DNA of 8,146 nt from Terriglobales bacterium (GTDB taxonomy: Bacteria > Acidobacteriota > Terriglobia > Terriglobales > Acidobacteriaceae): contig JAFAWN010000259.1 in NCBI GenBank assembly GCA_019241735.1, positions 1-8,146 of the forward strand, given 5' to 3'. The number at the start of each line of letters is the position of its first letter. The first letter of the stretch is position 1. The translations under genes and the position numbers were made by a program. The notes under the pieces are model-generated. The model worked only from the letters and a program-made list of their open reading frames with translations. It searched no databases and was not told where the DNA came from. Positions 4,973 to 8,146 of this stretch are shown here, piece after piece.

Positions 4973-7900
4973 GTGGACGTGGCCGTCGCCGCGGCACTGT
5001 TGTATTCCGCCATCCGCTTTTACCGCATTGCACAGCGAAGTAGCTCCGTCGCATTCGCTGTGCTAGGCCTGGCACTCACGCTGTGGGCGGGATTGTTAAC
5101 TCTTGGCCGCACCCAGGTTCCACTGGCCGATCTCATCGGTATATCTGGACCGCTGTTGGGACCGGCACCTCAAGTGTTGCTGGGCATCGCGATGGTGATG
5201 GTGTTGTTTGAACGCGAACGTAACGCTGTCCAGGAAAACGCTCTCGCTTTTTCCACCCTGGGGGTGGATCCGGCCCACCTCTTGCCGCCGCAAGACCTTG
5301 CCCCCAATATGCGCGCTATCCTCGACCGGCTGATTGCCCCTTTGGCCACCAGGCGTGCCGTTATCTGCATATCGGAACGCTGGCGGGCGATTTTGCCTTC
5401 AACTGCTCTCGGTTTTTGCCCGGAGTTTGTTGAGCGCCTGGAGAAAAATGGCGCGGGAGAATATGTCTCTGAGCTTGCTTATCGCCGCGGCGGCCTGGTC
5501 ACCTTTCGCAACCTTCCCGGCATGCAGGAACCATTACCGGCGTTCCCCGGGGGCCGTTTCGAACAGTTCCGCCAAACTTTGGCTGCGGAGAACATCCGTC
5601 ACCTGACCGCGGTCAGCTTGCAAACCCGGGAACACAATTTTGGGGTCGTGCTGTTTCCTCATACCGAACGAAGCCTTTTTGGTTCATCTAACCTTAAACT
5701 CCTGACTGGCCTGGCTTTGCAGATAGGCCTCGCACTCGAGAACTACGTGGTCATGCATGACGCGCATCGCCGCACTCAGGAATACGAACTGCTCACGCAG
5801 ATTGGCCAGGCGATCAGTTCCCGTCTGGATCAGGATGAGATTCTGCGAACAGTGCAGCAGGAACTGGGTCAGATCTTCGACACCAGCCAGTTTTACATTG
5901 CCTTCCAGGAAGGCGATGAAATTCGCTTTGAACTTGAAGTGGAGAAGGGCGAATTCCTTCCCAAACGCGCGCGGCGAGTCACCAATGGCTTGACGGAATA
6001 TGTCATTCGGACAGGCCAGCCATTACTCATCCGCTCCGATCTGGAAAAGGCCCGCGATCGGCTCGGAGTCACCTACGTTCCGGAGCAGCCGGCAAAATGT
6101 TATTGCGCCGCTCCCATCATCTTCGGCGGTAAGCCGGCGGGAGCAATGGTGGCCATGAGCACCGAGCGGGAATATGTCTTCGGCGAGCGCGATCTTGAAG
6201 TACTGCAGACTGCGGCAGGGCAAGTTTCGGTGGCGGTCGAAAATGCCCGGCTGTTTGCGGAGGAGCAGCGCCGCTCGCGCCAGCTCACCTTCCTAAATAA
6301 CATTTCGAAGACTGCGATTTCCAGCGAAGATGCGGAGCAGATGATGGCTGAAATTGTGGGCCACATTCAGCGCAACTTCCGCTTCGACCATATTGGAATC
6401 GGCATTTTCGACTACGTCACCAAGGACATTGAAATTAAGGCGGAGGCGGGCACCACCGCCAAGGCAATAGGCAAGCGGATCCCGCTCGGAGTCGGGATTC
6501 TCGGACGCGCTGCGCGCACCGGGGAGACTGCCCTGGTTCAGACCACCGGCCAGGGACACTTGCAGGGAGTTTTGCCCGAATCGCGCGCGGTGCTGTGCAT
6601 CCCCATCACCTATGGGGAAACTTTGCTGGGCGTTCTGAACGTCGAGAGCCAACAGGAGGATGCGTTCTCCCCGCAGGATGTAATGGTGATGAACACTCTT
6701 GCCGACCTGCTGGCGACGGCGTTGCACAATTCCTTCGTCTTTCAGAAGCTGCAGCAGCAGTCAATCACTGATGGTTTGACCGGCATCAAGACCCGCCGGT
6801 TCTTCTGGGAGTCCTTGTCTTCGGAGTGGCGGCGTGCTTCCCGTTCGGGCCGGCCATTTTCCGTGGTGCTGATTGATCTCGACAAATTCAAGGAAGTAAA
6901 TGACACTCTCGGACACCTCGAGGGTGATCTGGTGCTGGCCCGTGTTGGCAGGCTGCTGGAACAAAAGTGCCGGCAATCCAACGTAGTGGCCCGTTACGGC
7001 GGAGATGAGTTCATCATCCTCATGCCCGAAACTGGCATCGAGCAGGCCCAAATCCTGGCCGAACGCTTGCGCCTGTGGATGGCCACTGACCCTATGCTCC
7101 GCGAGCATCACATCACCGGAAGTTTCGGAGTTGCCAGCTTCCCCGTCCACGGGTTCTCTGCTGAGGACATTATCCGGATCGCTGACGCTGGGATGTATGT
7201 GGCCAAGCATGCGGGAGGCGATCAGGTTTCCACGGCAGAAGATTTTCCCGAGGACGAAAACGGCTCAGTCCAACGGCAGATGATCTCCGGCTACATCGAA
7301 GGTTTCCTGCACCGGCAGCACACCGGACCGGAGCATCTCGAGGAATTGATTTCCACGCTTAAGAAACTTGCCGGGAGTGAAGAAGAGTGCAATGTTCGTG
7401 TGCTGCGGGAGGCTATCGAGTCCTTGAACCATGCCGCCGAAGCACGCGAGATCAGCGGCCTGGGTCATGGCGAAATGACAGCGCGATATTGTGAAATCAT
7501 GGCCCGTTCACTCTCCCTGCCCTCCGAGGAAATCGCAGATCTGATTTACGCCGCGCGGGTACACGATGTTGGGAAAATTTTTGTCCCCGAACGTATTCTC
7601 AACAAGGCTGGGCCGTTGAGTGAAGACGAATTCTATTTGTTGCGCATGCACCCCAGAGTGGCCTCGGAAATCATCGCCGTGTTGCCCGGCAGCGACCGCC
7701 TGCAGAGGACGGTGGAGTGCCATCATGAGGCATTTGACGGAACTGGATATCCAGCAGGATTGCACGGCGAGCAGATACCGTTCAAAGCGCGCATCCTCTC
7801 GATAGCCGACGCCTACGTAAATATGACTACCGACCGCTCGTTCGCCACCGCCAAGAGCAGCCAGCAAGCTTTGGAAGAGCTCGAGCGGCTCAGCGGGATA

Positions 7901-7975
7901 CGCTACGACGGAATGCTGGTGCGGATTTTATTTCGCGAACTGAAGATGGAAAAAGGATCTACAGCTCGCAGTTGA
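4973..7975 (+). CDS. GAF-GAF-GAF-GGDEF-HD-GYP cyclic-di-GMP signalling protein (main part of interrupted gene)
   Basis: Counting residues from GTG 4973 (1000 codons), the order is: three membrane helices (about 3-20, 25-45, 57-78), GAF-like 1 (about 111-257, divergent), GAF 2 (268-427), GAF 3 (434-590), GGDEF (594-755) and HD-GYP (about 825-990). The GGDEF domain makes c-di-GMP from two GTP: it has DLDKFKEVND (635-644) and intact RYGGDEF (674-680), but the inhibitory I-site is RQSN (667-670), with Asn for Asp. The HD-GYP domain hydrolyses c-di-GMP: His832, His864-Asp865 in HDVGK, His893, HHE (917-919), DGTGYP (922-927) and Asp946 are present. Net output may be synthesis or breakdown, steered by GAF and membrane input. 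The start is uncertain: the frame is open from 4871, GTG 4973 has no Shine-Dalgarno, and the first ATG is 5192. It is most likely the remainder of the gene starting at 4568, cut by TAA 4868-4870. Confidence 0.9.
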   Translation: MDVAVAAALLYSAIRFYRIAQRSSSVAFAVLGLALTLWAGLLTLGRTQVPLADLIGISGPLLGPAPQVLLGIAMVMVLFERERNAVQENALAFSTLGVDPAHLLPPQDLAPNMRAILDRLIAPLATRRAVICISERWRAILPSTALGFCPEFVERLEKNGAGEYVSELAYRRGGLVTFRNLPGMQEPLPAFPGGRFEQFRQTLAAENIRHLTAVSLQTREHNFGVVLFPHTERSLFGSSNLKLLTGLALQIGLALENYVVMHDAHRRTQEYELLTQIGQAISSRLDQDEILRTVQQELGQIFDTSQFYIAFQEGDEIRFELEVEKGEFLPKRARRVTNGLTEYVIRTGQPLLIRSDLEKARDRLGVTYVPEQPAKCYCAAPIIFGGKPAGAMVAMSTEREYVFGERDLEVLQTAAGQVSVAVENARLFAEEQRRSRQLTFLNNISKTAISSEDAEQMMAEIVGHIQRNFRFDHIGIGIFDYVTKDIEIKAEAGTTAKAIGKRIPLGVGILGRAARTGETALVQTTGQGHLQGVLPESRAVLCIPITYGETLLGVLNVESQQEDAFSPQDVMVMNTLADLLATALHNSFVFQKLQQQSITDGLTGIKTRRFFWESLSSEWRRASRSGRPFSVVLIDLDKFKEVNDTLGHLEGDLVLARVGRLLEQKCRQSNVVARYGGDEFIILMPETGIEQAQILAERLRLWMATDPMLREHHITGSFGVASFPVHGFSAEDIIRIADAGMYVAKHAGGDQVSTAEDFPEDENGSVQRQMISGYIEGFLHRQHTGPEHLEELISTLKKLAGSEEECNVRVLREAIESLNHAAEAREISGLGHGEMTARYCEIMARSLSLPSEEIADLIYAARVHDVGKIFVPERILNKAGPLSEDEFYLLRMHPRVASEIIAVLPGSDRLQRTVECHHEAFDGTGYPAGLHGEQIPFKARILSIADAYVNMTTDRSFATAKSSQQALEELERLSGIRYDGMLVRILFRELKMEKGSTARS

Positions 7976-8051
7976 CGTTCGCAAAAATGTCCGTCCCCAA
8001 TTCGGGTTTTGTTTGTTGCAAGTAGGCAGTGAAATCCTTGAGACTCATCCT

Positions 8052-8146
8052 ATGAATGTTTCCTTGTCCGGGCGCGTGGCACTCATCACCGGAGGCTCCC
8101 GCGGAATTGGCGCCGCTACGGTACGCATGTTCGCCACAGCCGGAGC
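8052..8146 (+). CDS. Short-chain dehydrogenase/reductase (SDR), N-terminal part (3' truncated)
   Basis: The first 31 full codons of an NAD(P)-dependent oxidoreductase with a Rossmann fold. Visible is beta-strand GRVALI (7-12) followed by the cofactor motif TGGSRGIG (13-20) and helix AATVRMFATAGA. This is the classical SDR TGxxxGxG pattern as in FabG-like 3-oxoacyl-ACP reductases. An Arg after the second Gly region (SRGIG) often goes with NADP preference, but the specificity loop is outside the window. ATG 8052 places the motif at the usual distance from the N terminus; no clear Shine-Dalgarno precedes it. It lies 76 bases after the signalling gene, on the same strand, with no known functional link. 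The catalytic Ser-Tyr-Lys is not visible. Confidence 0.85.
   Translation, partial: MNVSLSGRVALITGGSRGIGAATVRMFATAG

Noticed and set aside
4864..5043. Restart ORF at ATG 4864 overlapping the TAA stop
   Set aside because: It is in another frame, encodes an Arg/Gly/Ser-rich sequence unlike a membrane protein and ends at 5043; it does not lead into the signalling ORF.
6761..7210. Minus-strand 149-codon ORF opposite the GGDEF domain
   Set aside because: Fully covered by a clearly coding plus-strand domain; no start signal or known motif.
7982..8016. Possible terminator between the signalling gene and the SDR gene
   Set aside because: There is a T-rich run after GGG, but the stem is only three base pairs (CCC/GGG) with a loose outer CAAAA/TTTTG pairing.

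Overview
The window looks like ordinary chromosomal DNA of a free-living Gram-negative bacterium. My best guess is Acidobacteriota (Terriglobia-like). This is an inference from three things: a glutaminyl-tRNA synthetase, which only some bacterial lineages have; a secreted protein ending in a small domain I associate with acidobacterial proteins; and the style of the GAF/GGDEF/HD-GYP sensor. I see no mobile element, CRISPR array, rRNA or tRNA.

Layout. Positions 1-1415 (+) hold a compact envelope thiol-redox cluster: the C-terminal end of a CcdA-type membrane electron carrier (cut by the window edge), a membrane-anchored TlpA-like thioredoxin, and a secreted DsbD-alpha-like protein whose start overlaps the preceding stop. 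Together they match the three modules of DsbD (beta, gamma, alpha) as separate genes. Converging on this cluster is glnS (3185-1455, -), preceded by a secreted protein of unknown function (4261-3353, -) with a strong Shine-Dalgarno, a good extended -10 element and a likely hairpin terminator.

From 4568 to 7975 (+) lies one large cyclic-di-GMP signalling gene encoding about seven membrane helices, three GAF-like domains, a GGDEF domain and an HD-GYP domain. It is broken by one in-frame TAA at 4868-4870. The frame stays open and protein-like on both sides of the stop, so this is a recent nonsense mutation, a sequence error or, less likely, a recoded or restarted gene. The GGDEF motif and HD-GYP metal ligands are intact, but the allosteric I-site is RxxN instead of RxxD. 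A conspicuous inverted repeat lies about 40 bases upstream of the first ATG. The window ends in the first 32 codons of a short-chain dehydrogenase/reductase (8052 onward, +).

No wholly new system is evident. The points most worth checking are the interrupted c-di-GMP gene, the inverted repeat before it, the fully split DsbD arrangement and the uncharacterised secreted protein.
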